Positions 24,629-33,631 of a stretch of 64,000 nt of DNA are shown here, one piece after another. The translations under genes were made by a program, and so were the position numbers. Source of the DNA: Comamonadaceae bacterium (GTDB taxonomy: Bacteria; Pseudomonadota; Gammaproteobacteria; Burkholderiales; Burkholderiaceae_C); NCBI GenBank assembly GCA_021299875.1, contig JAJTEW010000012.1, positions 1-64,000 of the forward strand, written 5' to 3'. The stretch's first letter is position 1. Every line of letters starts with the position of its first letter. Under the pieces are notes generated by a model. It searched no databases, was not told the origin of the DNA, and saw only the letters and a list, made by a program, of their open reading frames with translations.

Positions 24629-25801
24629 TCAGGCCTTGCGCTGGCGTTTGGCCAGATCGTTCATCAAGGCGCGGATGCCGTAGGTCCAGGGGGGCGCCAA
24701 GTCCGAGGTGGTGACCGGGTTGACCAAGGTGCCCAGTAGCGGGGTGGAGATGCAGACCACATCGCCCACCACGTGGGTGAAACCCTGGCCGGGCCCGTGG
24801 CGGTCTTGGGTGGGGGCGAACATGGTGCCCAAAAACAGCAGCATGCCGTCGGGGTACTGGTGGTACTTGCCCATGGCCTGGCCCACCAGATCGAGCGGGT
24901 CGCGGCTGATCTGGCTCAAGGCGCTTGTGCCTTGCATCACAAAACCTTCGGGGCCTTGCACCTTGAGGCTCAGATCGCACTGGCGCACATCGTCGATGCC
25001 AAAGTGGGCATCGAACAAGCGGATGAAGGGACCGATGGCACAACTGGCGTTGTTGTCCTTGGCTTTGCCCAGCAACAAGGCGCTGCGGCCTTCAAAGTCG
25101 CGCAAGTTCACGTCGTTGCCCAAGGTGGCGCCCACCACTTCTCCGCGTGAGTTGGCCGCCAGCACGATTTCAGGCTCGGGGTTGTTCCATTGGCTGTCGG
25201 GGTGGATGCCCACGGGTGAGCCGGAGCCGACCGCGCTCATGGGTTGGGCCTTGGTGAAAATTTCAGCGTCCGGCCCGATGCCCACCTCCAGGTATTGGGA
25301 CCACATGCCCTGGGCCAGCAGCACGTCTTTGAGTTTGGCCGATTCGGGTGAGCCGGGCACCACGCTGCGCAGGTTGTCGCCAATGACGGCGACCACCGCT
25401 TGCCGCACGGCTTCGGCGCGGCTGGCGTCGCCGCGGGCCTGCTCTTCGATCACGCGCTCGAGCATGCTGGCGACAAAAGTCACGCCGGCGGCCTTGACGG
25501 CTTGCAGGTCGCAGGGCGCCAGGAACCAGGCTTGACCCTCCGTGCGCTGCGCTGCGTCGCTGTAGGCGAGGGTTTGGGCGGTGCGGGCCAGAGTTTTGGC
25601 CTGACCCGAAGCCACATGGGCGCGGACCTGGGTGGCCACATCGGGCAAGTCCAACAAGGCACTGCAGGTGCTGGCCAGACCTGACAAGTCCAGCACGTCG
25701 AGGGGGGTGACGGCCACCACATGGGCCCCTTGACCGGGGACCCACAAACGCCCAATCAGCAAGGCTTGGTGCGCATCAACAGGCAGGCTGGTGTGTGTCA
25801 T
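24629..25801 (-). CDS. Fumarylacetoacetate hydrolase (FAH) family protein
   Basis: 390 residues. The C-terminal two thirds are FAH-like: EPEIVLAANSRGEVVGATLGNDVNLRDFEGRSA contains the family core with the metal-binding Glu/Asp residues, and AKDNNASCAIGPF follows. The long N-terminus suits the group of FAH-like dehydratases and hydrolases acting on 2-keto-3-deoxy sugar acids or acyl-pyruvates. It starts only 19 bp after the MarR gene, so it could be the last gene of the hydroxycinnamate operon, where it may handle a ring-cleavage or keto-acid product; this is inference. A weak hairpin (24611-24626) follows the stop. Confidence 0.8.
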   Translation of the reverse strand: MTHTSLPVDAHQALLIGRLWVPGQGAHVVAVTPLDVLDLSGLASTCSALLDLPDVATQVRAHVASGQAKTLARTAQTLAYSDAAQRTEGQAWFLAPCDLQAVKAAGVTFVASMLERVIEEQARGDASRAEAVRQAVVAVIGDNLRSVVPGSPESAKLKDVLLAQGMWSQYLEVGIGPDAEIFTKAQPMSAVGSGSPVGIHPDSQWNNPEPEIVLAANSRGEVVGATLGNDVNLRDFEGRSALLLGKAKDNNASCAIGPFIRLFDAHFGIDDVRQCDLSLKVQGPEGFVMQGTSALSQISRDPLDLVGQAMGKYHQYPDGMLLFLGTMFAPTQDRHGPGQGFTHVVGDVVCISTPLLGTLVNPVTTSDLAPPWTYGIRALMNDLAKRQRKA

Positions 25802-25820
25802 GGTTCACGCTTTCGACCCA

Positions 25821-26336
25821 TCAAAGGTAAATTTTTTGCAGCAGGCTCAGCAAGGTTTTGCGCTGTGCAGGTGTCAGTTTGGCGGTTTTTTCGGCTTCCA
25901 GTTCGGTCGCCGTTTGTTCGGCTTGTGCCATCAAATCCAGGCCCTTGGGGGTGGCGTGCAGACCCACGGCCCGGCCATCGTGGGGATGGGGTCTGCGCTC
26001 AATCAAGCCCCGAGATTCAAGCGACTGAATCAGGCCCACCAAATTCGGGGGCAACAAACTCAAGGTGTTGCACAGCTGGCGCGAGGTCACCCCCGGGTTG
26101 TGGCAAATGGTGGACATGACCGAAAAATCCACCGGCTTGAGTCCGTAGGGGGCCAGTCGCTCCAAAAAGACCTCGATGATGCTCAGTGCAGCCCGGCGGG
26201 CGTTGTAGCCCATCAGGGTCTGCAAGTAGCCCGTGTCCACCACATCCACGGCGCAAGGCCCTGAATGAGCGGGAGGCCGTTGACCACTCGCGGTGGGCAC
26301 TGAGGCTGGGGGTGTCGTTTGGGACGTGCGGGCCAT
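25821..26336 (-). CDS. MarR-family transcriptional regulator
   Basis: 171 residues from the ATG at 26336, 10 bp after the acyl-CoA dehydrogenase stop; a longer frame would run into that gene. The winged helix is visible: DFSVMSTICHNPGVTSRQLCNTLSLLPPNLVGLIQSLESRGLIERRPHPHDGRAVGLHATPKG in character, including the DGRAV wing and the C-terminal dimerisation helix. MarR repressors such as CouR, FerR and HcaR commonly control hydroxycinnamoyl-CoA genes and respond to the CoA thioester, which fits this operon. It probably represses the operon it closes. Confidence 0.88.
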   Translation of the reverse strand: MARTSQTTPPASVPTASGQRPPAHSGPCAVDVVDTGYLQTLMGYNARRAALSIIEVFLERLAPYGLKPVDFSVMSTICHNPGVTSRQLCNTLSLLPPNLVGLIQSLESRGLIERRPHPHDGRAVGLHATPKGLDLMAQAEQTATELEAEKTAKLTPAQRKTLLSLLQKIYL

Positions 26337-26346
26337 GGTGGGCGAA

Positions 26347-28065
26347 TTATGCCGCCGCTGTGCACTGCTGGACGATGATGAATGTGCGCATCTGGAATTC
26401 GGGCAGTACCCAGCTGCGCAGGGCTTGGGCCGGGGCTCGCCAGCGTGTTGGGGCGTTGGGGGTGGTGTCGTCGACACCGGCTTCAATGCGCAACCAGGCC
26501 CAGTCCATCAGCACCAGCGCCACGGCGCGCAGATAGTCGTCGGCCACGCGGTAGGCCAGGGCGGCGTCTTGAGGGGCGGTTTTGACAATTTGTGCGGTGA
26601 TGGCGCGCAGGGTCTGGATGCGTGCGCCAGCCTGTGTGCTGGCTTTGGCCCCGGGTGGCAAGTCGGCTTGCAGGCTGTCGAGCAGGGCATGGATGCCGCT
26701 GCCGCCATCGGCCAGCACTTTGCGCACCAAGAGGTCAATCGCCTGGATTTCGTTGGTGCCTTCGTAAATCATGGCCACGCGGGCGTCGCGCACGATTTGC
26801 TCAATGCCCCATTCGCGCACATAGCCGTGGCCGCCAAAGACCTGCAGGCAGTCGCTGCCGCCATGGAAGGCTTGGTGCGTGAACACCGATTTCATGACCG
26901 GCGTGACCAGCGCGCACCAACGCTGGGCAGCGGCTTTTGTGTCGGCATCCTGGCTGTGTTGGATGAGGTCGAGTTCGAGCGCGGTGCGGTAGGCCAACAC
27001 GCGACCGGCATCGACCCAGGCACGTTGCGTGTCCAGAATTCGGCGCATGGCCGGGTGTTCGGCGATGAAGTCTGCTTCTGCGGCCGATTTGCCTTTGCCG
27101 GGAGCGCGCATCTGGCGGCGCTCTTGCGCATACGCATCGGCTTTTTGCCAAGCGGCGTCCAGCAGGCCAATGCCTTGCAGGGCCACATGCAGTCGGGCGG
27201 CGTTCATCATGACGAACATCGCATTCAGGCCCTTGCCGGGTGCTCCCACGATGGCGCACACGGCTTCGTCAAAACGCATCACGCAAGTGGGGCTGCCGTG
27301 CAGGCCCATTTTCTCTTCGATGCGGTCGCAATGCACCCGGCTGCGCGAGCCGTCGGGGTGGAACTTCGGAACCAAAAACAGCGACAGGCCTTTGGGGCCG
27401 GGCGGCGCATCCGGCAGGCGCGCCAACACCAGGTGCACGATGTTGTCGGTCATGTCGTGTTCGCCACCCGAGATGAAAATTTTGGTACCGCTGACGGCGT
27501 AATGCCCATCGGGCAGGGGCACCGCCTTGGTGCGGGCCAGCCCCAAGTCGGAGCCCGCGTGCGGCTCGGTCAGGCACATGGTGGCCAGCCATTCGCCGGT
27601 GGCCACTTTCTCCAAATAGTGCGCTTTGAGCGCGTCGCTGGCATGGTGCTTGATGCACTCGTAAGCGCCGTGCAGCAGACCGGGGGCCATGGTCCAGCCC
27701 ATGTTGGCTGCACTCAGCATTTCATAGAGCATGGCTTCCAGCACGCTGGGCAGGCCCTGGCCACCGTCTTGGCTGCTGGAGGCCAGCGCAGGCCAGCCCG
27801 ATTGCCAGAACGCTTGATAAGCGGCCTTGAAACCAGGGGGCATGGTGACCGCGCCGTCTTGCCATTGGGCACCGATCTCGTCGCCGTCGCGGTTGAGTGG
27901 GGCGATCACTTCGCCCACAAATTTGCCCGCCTCTTCCAGCACTTGCTGCATCAGGTCAGCGTCCACCTCGGCAAAGGCGGGCAGGGCTTGCAGTTGAGCG
28001 GGCGCGTTCAAAACGCGGGACAGCAAAAATTGCATGTCGTCGGTGCGGGGTTGGTAGGCGTTCAT
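26347..28065 (-). CDS. Acyl-CoA dehydrogenase (possible aryl-propionyl-CoA dehydrogenase)
   Basis: 572 residues, the same long class as the enzyme at 7-8.8 kb. Marks: NRDGDEIGAQW at the N-terminus, MCLTEPHAGSDLGLARTKA, KIFISGGEHDMTDNIVHLVLARLPDA, MMNAARLHVALQGIGL and VAMIYEGTNEIQAIDLLVRK with the catalytic glutamate near residue 435. Here it lies inside a hydroxycinnamate-type operon. In this context it could desaturate dihydroferuloyl-type or phenylpropionyl-CoA to the cinnamoyl-CoA, as PhdC-like enzymes do, but the substrate is inferred from neighbours only. It precedes MarR by 10 bp. Confidence 0.9.
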   Translation of the reverse strand: MNAYQPRTDDMQFLLSRVLNAPAQLQALPAFAEVDADLMQQVLEEAGKFVGEVIAPLNRDGDEIGAQWQDGAVTMPPGFKAAYQAFWQSGWPALASSSQDGGQGLPSVLEAMLYEMLSAANMGWTMAPGLLHGAYECIKHHASDALKAHYLEKVATGEWLATMCLTEPHAGSDLGLARTKAVPLPDGHYAVSGTKIFISGGEHDMTDNIVHLVLARLPDAPPGPKGLSLFLVPKFHPDGSRSRVHCDRIEEKMGLHGSPTCVMRFDEAVCAIVGAPGKGLNAMFVMMNAARLHVALQGIGLLDAAWQKADAYAQERRQMRAPGKGKSAAEADFIAEHPAMRRILDTQRAWVDAGRVLAYRTALELDLIQHSQDADTKAAAQRWCALVTPVMKSVFTHQAFHGGSDCLQVFGGHGYVREWGIEQIVRDARVAMIYEGTNEIQAIDLLVRKVLADGGSGIHALLDSLQADLPPGAKASTQAGARIQTLRAITAQIVKTAPQDAALAYRVADDYLRAVALVLMDWAWLRIEAGVDDTTPNAPTRWRAPAQALRSWVLPEFQMRTFIIVQQCTAAA

Positions 28066-28137
28066 GGCGTTCTGGGCTCAATGGAAAAATCCGGCACATC
28101 CGTCTTGGTGCGCCGGAAAGCGTTTGACTGCCAAGGA

Positions 28138-29139
28138 TCAGGAATCGACGCTGAAGCCGATGCGCTTGATCAACGGACCCCAACGCTCCAACTCCACTTG
28201 TGAGCTTTTCAGCTGATCTGCGGCGCTGCCGCCGTAAGGGATCAAGCCCACCACGGTCAGGGCGTCTTGTACACCTTTGTCTTTGAGGGCGGCATTGATC
28301 GCCGCATTGGCCGCTTGCACCACGTTGGCCGGGGTTTTGGCGGGGGCGTAAAAGCCAAACCATTCTTCCACCGTCAACTCGGGGAAACCTTGTTCGGCAA
28401 AGGTGGCCACGTCGGGCACAAACGGTGAACGGGTTTTGCCCGAGGTGGCCAAGATGCGCATCTTGCCCGCCTTGTGGTTGGCAATGAAGTCGCCGTGCGG
28501 GGTGAACATGCAGGCGATCTGGCCGCCGACCACGTCGGTCACGCCGGGCACCGAGCCACGGTAAGGCACATGTTTGAACTCAAAACTCTGGTTCAGACCG
28601 AGCAAAGCGCCGATGAAGTGCGGTGTGGAGCCTGCAGCGGGCGAGCCGTAGCTGGCCTGGGCCGGGTTGGCTTTGGCCCAGGCGATGAAGTCTTTCACGT
28701 TTTTGACGCTGGCCGGCACCATGGGGCCGACGGCAAAACCGTGGTGGATCATGGAGGCGGTGCCCACGGGTGTGAAGTCTTCAAAGGGCTTGTACTGCAG
28801 GTTTTTGAAGATGTGCGGGTAAAGCGAAATGGCCGAAAACGGGGTCATGGCCAAGACCGAGCCATCGGTCGGAGCGCTTTTGAGCAGGTTCAGTGCAATC
28901 TGGCCGCCCGCACCGGGGCGGCTGTCGATGATGCCGGCGTTCTTGCTGTAAGGCGTGCCACCAAATTTTTCGGCCACGCGGCGGGCGCAAATATCGCCTG
29001 AGCTGCCGGGGGGGAAACCGTAGAGCACTTTGACTTGCTCGATCGGCAGGCCACTTTGCGCCCAGGCTTGCTGGAATGCGGTGCTGCCCAAAACGGCAGC
29101 GCCGAGGGTGGATTGGATGAATTCGCGGCGGTTGCTCAT
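28138..29139 (-). CDS. Tripartite tricarboxylate transporter (Bug/TctC) substrate-binding protein
   Basis: 333 residues with an N-terminal signal peptide that includes a twin-arginine-like NRREFIQSTLG and an AWAQ cleavage region near residue 27. The mature part shows the Bug family pattern: VLYGFPPGSSGDICARRVAEKF, IDSRPGAGGQIALNLL, DGSVLAMTPF and HVPYRGSVPGVTDVVGGQIACMF. These periplasmic proteins bind carboxylates and are expanded in Burkholderiales, often without a TctAB permease nearby, as here. Its place in the operon suggests that it binds the aromatic acid that the operon degrades. Confidence 0.92.
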   Translation of the reverse strand: MSNRREFIQSTLGAAVLGSTAFQQAWAQSGLPIEQVKVLYGFPPGSSGDICARRVAEKFGGTPYSKNAGIIDSRPGAGGQIALNLLKSAPTDGSVLAMTPFSAISLYPHIFKNLQYKPFEDFTPVGTASMIHHGFAVGPMVPASVKNVKDFIAWAKANPAQASYGSPAAGSTPHFIGALLGLNQSFEFKHVPYRGSVPGVTDVVGGQIACMFTPHGDFIANHKAGKMRILATSGKTRSPFVPDVATFAEQGFPELTVEEWFGFYAPAKTPANVVQAANAAINAALKDKGVQDALTVVGLIPYGGSAADQLKSSQVELERWGPLIKRIGFSVDS

Positions 29140-29195
29140 GCTTGTCTCCTAGGGGGTAAAAAACTCAGGTGGGGTGAAAAAGGAAAAGGAACCCA

Positions 29196-29615
29196 TCAAC
29201 TGCACAAAGCCTTGATGTCTTCGGGTACCGCAATCGCTTTGATGCGGTCCGGATCATCGGGGTGCTTGATGCAAAAAGCGCGCACCTCGGTGCCTTCGCA
29301 CAAAACCGTGTCGCCGCGCATCACCACATGCTTGTGGACAAACACTTTCTCGCGCCATTCCTGCACGCTGGTGTGCACCTGGATGGTTTCGCCGTAGGTG
29401 GCAGGGCGGATGAACTTCGTGTTGATCTCCAAGAGCGGCGTGCCGATGATGCCGCGCGTCTTGACCAGCTCGCGCCAGGGCAAGATGCCGCATTTCATGA
29501 AGAAGTTGAGCGATGAGGCGTCCATCCACTTGGAAAAATTGGGGAAGAACACGATGCCTGCAGGGTCGCAATCGCCGAACACCACCTGCACGTCGTAAAC
29601 AACGGTTTTGCTCAT
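29196..29615 (-). CDS. Acyl-CoA thioesterase, 4-hydroxybenzoyl-CoA thioesterase (hot-dog) type
   Basis: 139 residues with the 4HBT fold marks VVFGDCDPAGIVFFPNFSKWMDAS, where the Asp of DPAG is the catalytic residue of the Pseudomonas-type enzyme, then TPLLEINTKFIRPATYGETIQVHT. Such enzymes hydrolyse aryl-CoA thioesters. Placed between the thiolase/SDR genes and the transporter gene, the obvious job is release of vanillate or 4-hydroxybenzoate from the benzoyl-CoA-type product of side-chain shortening. That role is inferred from context. It starts 9 bp after the SDR gene. Confidence 0.88.
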   Translation of the reverse strand: MSKTVVYDVQVVFGDCDPAGIVFFPNFSKWMDASSLNFFMKCGILPWRELVKTRGIIGTPLLEINTKFIRPATYGETIQVHTSVQEWREKVFVHKHVVMRGDTVLCEGTEVRAFCIKHPDDPDRIKAIAVPEDIKALCS

Positions 29616-29624
29616 GATTGGCTT

Positions 29625-30389
29625 TCAGCGGGGGGCCATGCGCAGCGCGCCATCGAGGCGAATGACTTCACCGTTCAGGTGGTCGTTGTGCACGATGTGG
29701 CAGGCCAATTCGGCAAATTCGCTGGGCTTGCCCAAGCGGGCGGGGAAGGGGATGCTGGCGGCCAACGATTGTTGCACCGGTTCGGGCAAGCTGGCCAAAA
29801 GGGGCGTCTTGAACAAGCCGGGCGCGATGGTGCACACGCGGATGCCGTGTTGAGCCAAGTCGCGCGCCATGGGCAGCGTCATGCCGACCACCCCCGCTTT
29901 GGAGGCGCTGTAGGCCTGCTGGCCCACTTGCCCGTCAAAGGCCGCGACCGAGGCGGTGAAAACCATCACGCCGCGCGCACCGTCTTCCAAAGGGTCGAGC
30001 TTGCTGCAGGCCTCGGCGAACAAGCGCGCGGCGTTGTAGGTGCCGATCAGGTTGACGGTGATCACTTTGGCAAACTCGTCCAGCGGCGCGGCTTTGCCGT
30101 CTTTGCCGACCACACGCTTGGCGGTGCCGATGCCGGCGATTTGCATCAGGATGCGGGCCGGACCATGCACTGCAGTGGCTGTCTCGATGGCATGCTGCAT
30201 GCTGTCTGCATCGCTCACGTTGCAGTGAACAGCAACGCCGCCAATCTCGGCGGCCACGCGCTCGGCGTTGGCCATGTTCAGGTCGAGCACCGCGACCTTG
30301 GCGCCCAGGCGGGCCAGTTCACGGGCCGTGGCCTCGCCCAGCCCCGAGCCACCGCCGGTGACCAGTGCTGCTTGTCCTTGGATGTTCAT
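29625..30389 (-). CDS. Short-chain dehydrogenase, 3-hydroxyacyl-CoA dehydrogenase type
   Basis: 254 residues with the full classical SDR set: TGGGSGLGEATARELA for NAD binding, an acidic residue after the second strand, IAGIG in place of NAG, a catalytic Ser in FTASVAAFDGQ, and YSASKAGV with Tyr and Lys. The closest type is the 17-beta-HSD10-like 3-hydroxyacyl-CoA dehydrogenase. It would oxidise the 3-hydroxy-3-arylpropanoyl-CoA to the beta-keto thioester. It sits 12 bp after the thiolase gene and 9 bp before the thioesterase gene, so the cluster is tight. Confidence 0.9.
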   Translation of the reverse strand: MNIQGQAALVTGGGSGLGEATARELARLGAKVAVLDLNMANAERVAAEIGGVAVHCNVSDADSMQHAIETATAVHGPARILMQIAGIGTAKRVVGKDGKAAPLDEFAKVITVNLIGTYNAARLFAEACSKLDPLEDGARGVMVFTASVAAFDGQVGQQAYSASKAGVVGMTLPMARDLAQHGIRVCTIAPGLFKTPLLASLPEPVQQSLAASIPFPARLGKPSEFAELACHIVHNDHLNGEVIRLDGALRMAPR

Positions 30390-30401
30390 GTCAGTTCCTT
30401 T

Positions 30402-31652
30402 TCAAATGCCGTCGGGGTTTTCGATCAACAGCGCAATGCCTTGACCGCCGCCCACACAGGCGCTGGAGATGCCGTAACGCAAACCAGAGCGCTGGAGTTC
30501 ACGCGCCAGCGTGATGGTCAGGCGCACACCCGTGGCAGCCAACGGGTGGCCCAGCGCAATCGCGCCGCCATTGACGTTGAGCTTGGCCAAATCCAGACCC
30601 AGATCTTTGGCCACCGCCAGGGTTTGCGCGCCTTGCGCTTCGTTGATCTCAAAGCGGCCAATCTCGGACAGTTTCAGGCCGGTGCGCTCCAGCAACAAAC
30701 GAATGGCAGGGGCGGGGCCAATGCCCATGATCTCGGGCGGCACGCCCACGGCCGCAGCAGCCACCACCCGGGCCATCGGTTTTTTGCCTTGGGCTTTGGC
30801 ATAGGTGCCGGAGGTGACCACGCAAGCGGCCGCTGCATCGACCAGGGCCGAGCTGTTGCCACCGGTCTGCACGCCCCCTTCGTAGACGGGCCTGAGCTTG
30901 CCCAACACCTCGGCAGGCGAGAGGCGCGGGTGCGTGTCGGCGCTGACCTCGGTCACTTTGCCTTGCAGTTGGATGCCGCGGGGGATGTAGCCTTCGAGCT
31001 CGAATTTTTCAGTGACCACCGACACGATTTCGCCCGCATGGAAACCCGCTTGTTGGGCCGCCACGGCCTTGGCAAACGAGTCAGACGCGAACTGGTCCAC
31101 GGCTTCGCGGGTGATGTTGTATTTTTTGGCCAAGTTCTCGGCGGTCTGGATCATGTTGATGCCGGCGGCCGGGTCTTTCAGTGCTTCCCACATGAAGTCC
31201 TTAAAGCCCACGGGCGCGCCCAGCTTGAACCCCGTTCGGTGGTCAAAGGCGGCAATCGGGTTGCGTGTCATGCTCTCGGTGCCGACCACCAGCGCGGCCT
31301 CGCACACGCCCGCTTCGATCTGTTCGCCCGCTTGGCGGAACAGCTCAAAACCGGTGCCGCAAATGCGCTGCACCATGATGGCGGGCACCTCTTGTGGTAC
31401 CCCGGCGTACAGGCCGATGTGGCGCGGCAGCACAAACTGGTCGAAGTCACCAGGGGCCATGTTGCCGGTGATCACCGAGCCGATTTCGCTGGGGGCGATA
31501 CCTGCCCGCTTGAGCGCTTCGCGCGCCGCCTTGATGCCCAGGTCGGTGGGCGAGATGTGGCCCAGCGCCCCGCAGTAATCGACCATGGGCGTGCGCACGC
31601 CCTCGTGCATCCACACATCGGCAAACGCGTTGAAAAATCCTTTGGAGCTCAT
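30402..31652 (-). CDS. Acetyl-CoA acetyltransferase family thiolase
   Basis: 416 residues from the ATG at 31652; an upstream in-frame ATG would start inside the hairpin spacer. The nucleophilic cysteine lies in MVQRICGTGFELFRQAG, the histidine in NVNGGAIALGHPLAATG and the second cysteine in SACVGGGQGIALLIE. It cleaves a beta-keto acyl-CoA with CoA to acetyl-CoA and the shortened acyl-CoA. With the ligase, hydratase and SDR around it, it completes a beta-oxidation turn on an aryl-propenoyl-CoA. A structured spacer of 98 bp separates it from the ligase gene. Confidence 0.93.
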   Translation of the reverse strand: MSSKGFFNAFADVWMHEGVRTPMVDYCGALGHISPTDLGIKAAREALKRAGIAPSEIGSVITGNMAPGDFDQFVLPRHIGLYAGVPQEVPAIMVQRICGTGFELFRQAGEQIEAGVCEAALVVGTESMTRNPIAAFDHRTGFKLGAPVGFKDFMWEALKDPAAGINMIQTAENLAKKYNITREAVDQFASDSFAKAVAAQQAGFHAGEIVSVVTEKFELEGYIPRGIQLQGKVTEVSADTHPRLSPAEVLGKLRPVYEGGVQTGGNSSALVDAAAACVVTSGTYAKAQGKKPMARVVAAAAVGVPPEIMGIGPAPAIRLLLERTGLKLSEIGRFEINEAQGAQTLAVAKDLGLDLAKLNVNGGAIALGHPLAATGVRLTITLARELQRSGLRYGISSACVGGGQGIALLIENPDGI

Positions 31653-31673
31653 GGTTTTCTTTCTGTGTGGTGC

Positions 31674-31741
31674 AGGAGCCCACCCCTTGGGCGATGGGCC
31701 GACTGGGGTTTCGAAGGCCATCGCCCCCGGGGTGGGTTCCT
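31674..31741. repeat. Long hairpin between the CoA-ligase and thiolase genes
   Basis: Arms 31674-31700 and 31716-31741 (AGGAGCCCACCCC...GATGGGCC against GGCCATCG...GGGTGGGTTCCT) pair in about 22 of 26 positions. No T-tract follows on either strand, and the outer end has a TCCTACA edge like REP elements. It may be a mobile REP-like element or an RNA processing site within the operon. Confidence 0.6.
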
Positions 31742-31750
31742 ACAGAGGGG

Positions 31751-33601
31751 TCATTGGGGTTGGAGGATGTTGGGCAAGCCGTTGGCGTGCAAAGCGGCCA
31801 CCATGTCGGCCCGGTGGGCCAACACCGAGCGCTGGTTGATCGAGCCTTTGTCGGTGATCTCGCCTTTGTCGATGGTGGGGGGCTCGCTCAAAAGACACAG
31901 GCGCGCAATGCGGTTGGCGCTGCCGGTGGCGGTTCGGGCCAGCTCGTTCACGATGTCTTGGAATTTCGCCAGCACGGCGGGCGAGGCCAACACATCGGCC
32001 AAAGACGCGCCAGCGGGCAAGTCGCACAAGCTGCGCACCGCTGGCGTGGGGAAAATCATCGCGCCGACTTCGGTGAGGTTGATGCCGGTCAGAACCGCGT
32101 CTTGGATGTAGGGCGCACCCAAAGAGATGATCTTGGCCCGCAAAGGACCCACGCTGACGAATGTGCCGGTGGCCAGTTTGAAGTCCTCGGCAATCCGGCC
32201 GTCAAATTTGAGCCCCAAATGCGGGTTGGACTCGTCAATCCATCGAACCGCATCGCCGGTTTTGAAAAAGCCCTCTTCGTCAAACGCGTCCGCTGTTTCT
32301 TGCGGTGCGCGCCAATAACCGGGCGTGACGTTGGGGCCGCGGTAGCGCACCTCGGTTTTGCCATCTGTCTCCACCAGTTTGAGCGCCATGCCTGGTGTCG
32401 GCACACCCAAGTCGCCCGCCTTGACATGGGGGTTGGTCACAAAAATGCCAAAGGGCCCGGATTCGGTCATCCCTAAGCCGGTGGTCATGACGATGCGCTC
32501 GCCGACTTCGCGCTCTTGGGATTCGTACAAACTGTCCCAAATCGGCTGGGCCAGGGCAGCGCCTGCATAAAAGAACATCTGCACCCGCGACAGCAAGGTT
32601 TTGCGCAGCGCATCGTCGGTTTTCATGGCGCTGGCAATGGCATCAAAACCGGTGGGCACGTTGAAATACACCGTGGGGGCGATGTCGCGCAAGTTGCGCA
32701 GGGTTTCATGGATCAAGGCGGGCGTCGGCTTGCCGTCGTCGATGTACAAAGTGCCGCCGTGGAACACCGTCATGCCGAAATTGTGGTTGCCGCCGAAGGT
32801 GTGGTTCCAGGGCAGCCAGTCCACCAGCACCAGTTCTTGTTCGGCCAGCACGGGCATGGACTGGGCCATCTGCCTTTGGTTGGAACACCACAGGCGTTGT
32901 GTGTTGATCACGGCTTTGGGCAGTTTGGTCGAGCCGCTGGTGAACAAGAATTTGACGATGGTGTCCGGGCCCGTGGCAGCGATCGCCACGTCCACTTGGG
33001 CGGTGGCCGGGGTGGCGCACAGGCTTTCAAAACGGGTGACTTCTCGGCCCGCCACGCCGCCCTCGCACATCACCACTTCCATGTCTGAGCCCACGGTGGC
33101 GGCAATGGCCTTGGCATAGCGTGCGTCCGATGCAAACACCAAGCCGGGTGTGACGGTGCGCAGCACATGCTTGAGCTTGTCATAGTCCACACTGACCAAA
33201 GAGTAGGGCGGCGAGGTGGGCACAAAAGGCACGCCGGCCACCATGCAGCCCAGGGCCAACAAGGCGTGCTCCAGGCTGTTTTCACTCAAGATCACCACCG
33301 GCCGCTCGACGTTCAGGCCCCGGTCAATCAGGCCTTGCGCAATGCTGCGCGCCGTGCGCCAAGCCTGCTCATAGCTCAGGTGTTTCCAGTCGCCCCACGT
33401 GCCATCGGCCTGCGGGACACGCCGCGCCATGAAGGTGTGTTGGGGCTTGACTTGGGCCCAGTGCTGCAGGCGGTCGGTCAAGCGGTCCGGGTAGTCTTGC
33501 AGGGCTTGATCGGCTTGCACATAGCGTGTGCCGGGAGGGCCCTCTTGGAGGGTGACGCGTGTGACGCCGAATTTCAGCGGGCGGAATTGGATGTCGCTCA
33601 T
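31751..33601 (-). CDS. Feruloyl-CoA synthetase-like acyl-CoA ligase
   Basis: 616 residues, long for an ANL ligase and matching the feruloyl-CoA synthase family. It contains the AMP-binding P-loop FTSGSTKLPKAV, the HTFGGNHNFGMTVFHGGTLY region typical of that family, TTGLGMTESGP for motif A5, and a C-terminal domain with TGDAVRWID and FDGRIAEDFKLATGTFVSV. The C-terminus near LCDLPAG is also of the usual kind. It activates hydroxycinnamic acids such as ferulate or p-coumarate with ATP and CoA. Its neighbours are a crotonase (30 bp upstream), a thiolase and an SDR. The acid that is used in vivo is inferred. Confidence 0.85.
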   Translation of the reverse strand: MSDIQFRPLKFGVTRVTLQEGPPGTRYVQADQALQDYPDRLTDRLQHWAQVKPQHTFMARRVPQADGTWGDWKHLSYEQAWRTARSIAQGLIDRGLNVERPVVILSENSLEHALLALGCMVAGVPFVPTSPPYSLVSVDYDKLKHVLRTVTPGLVFASDARYAKAIAATVGSDMEVVMCEGGVAGREVTRFESLCATPATAQVDVAIAATGPDTIVKFLFTSGSTKLPKAVINTQRLWCSNQRQMAQSMPVLAEQELVLVDWLPWNHTFGGNHNFGMTVFHGGTLYIDDGKPTPALIHETLRNLRDIAPTVYFNVPTGFDAIASAMKTDDALRKTLLSRVQMFFYAGAALAQPIWDSLYESQEREVGERIVMTTGLGMTESGPFGIFVTNPHVKAGDLGVPTPGMALKLVETDGKTEVRYRGPNVTPGYWRAPQETADAFDEEGFFKTGDAVRWIDESNPHLGLKFDGRIAEDFKLATGTFVSVGPLRAKIISLGAPYIQDAVLTGINLTEVGAMIFPTPAVRSLCDLPAGASLADVLASPAVLAKFQDIVNELARTATGSANRIARLCLLSEPPTIDKGEITDKGSINQRSVLAHRADMVAALHANGLPNILQPQ

Positions 33602-33631
33602 GGGATCAATGCCTGCGTTGGGGCTGGAGGA

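Noticed and set aside
26293..28203. Open frame of 636 codons opposite the acyl-CoA dehydrogenase
   Set aside because: Same reason: the opposite strand has a complete enzyme with YEGT and other motifs.
29679..32111. Long open frame of 810 codons on the plus strand
   Set aside because: It lies opposite the SDR, thiolase and ligase genes, which have clear motifs. The frame is rich in Gly, His, Gln and Arg and lacks any known motif, as expected for an antisense shadow in GC-rich DNA.
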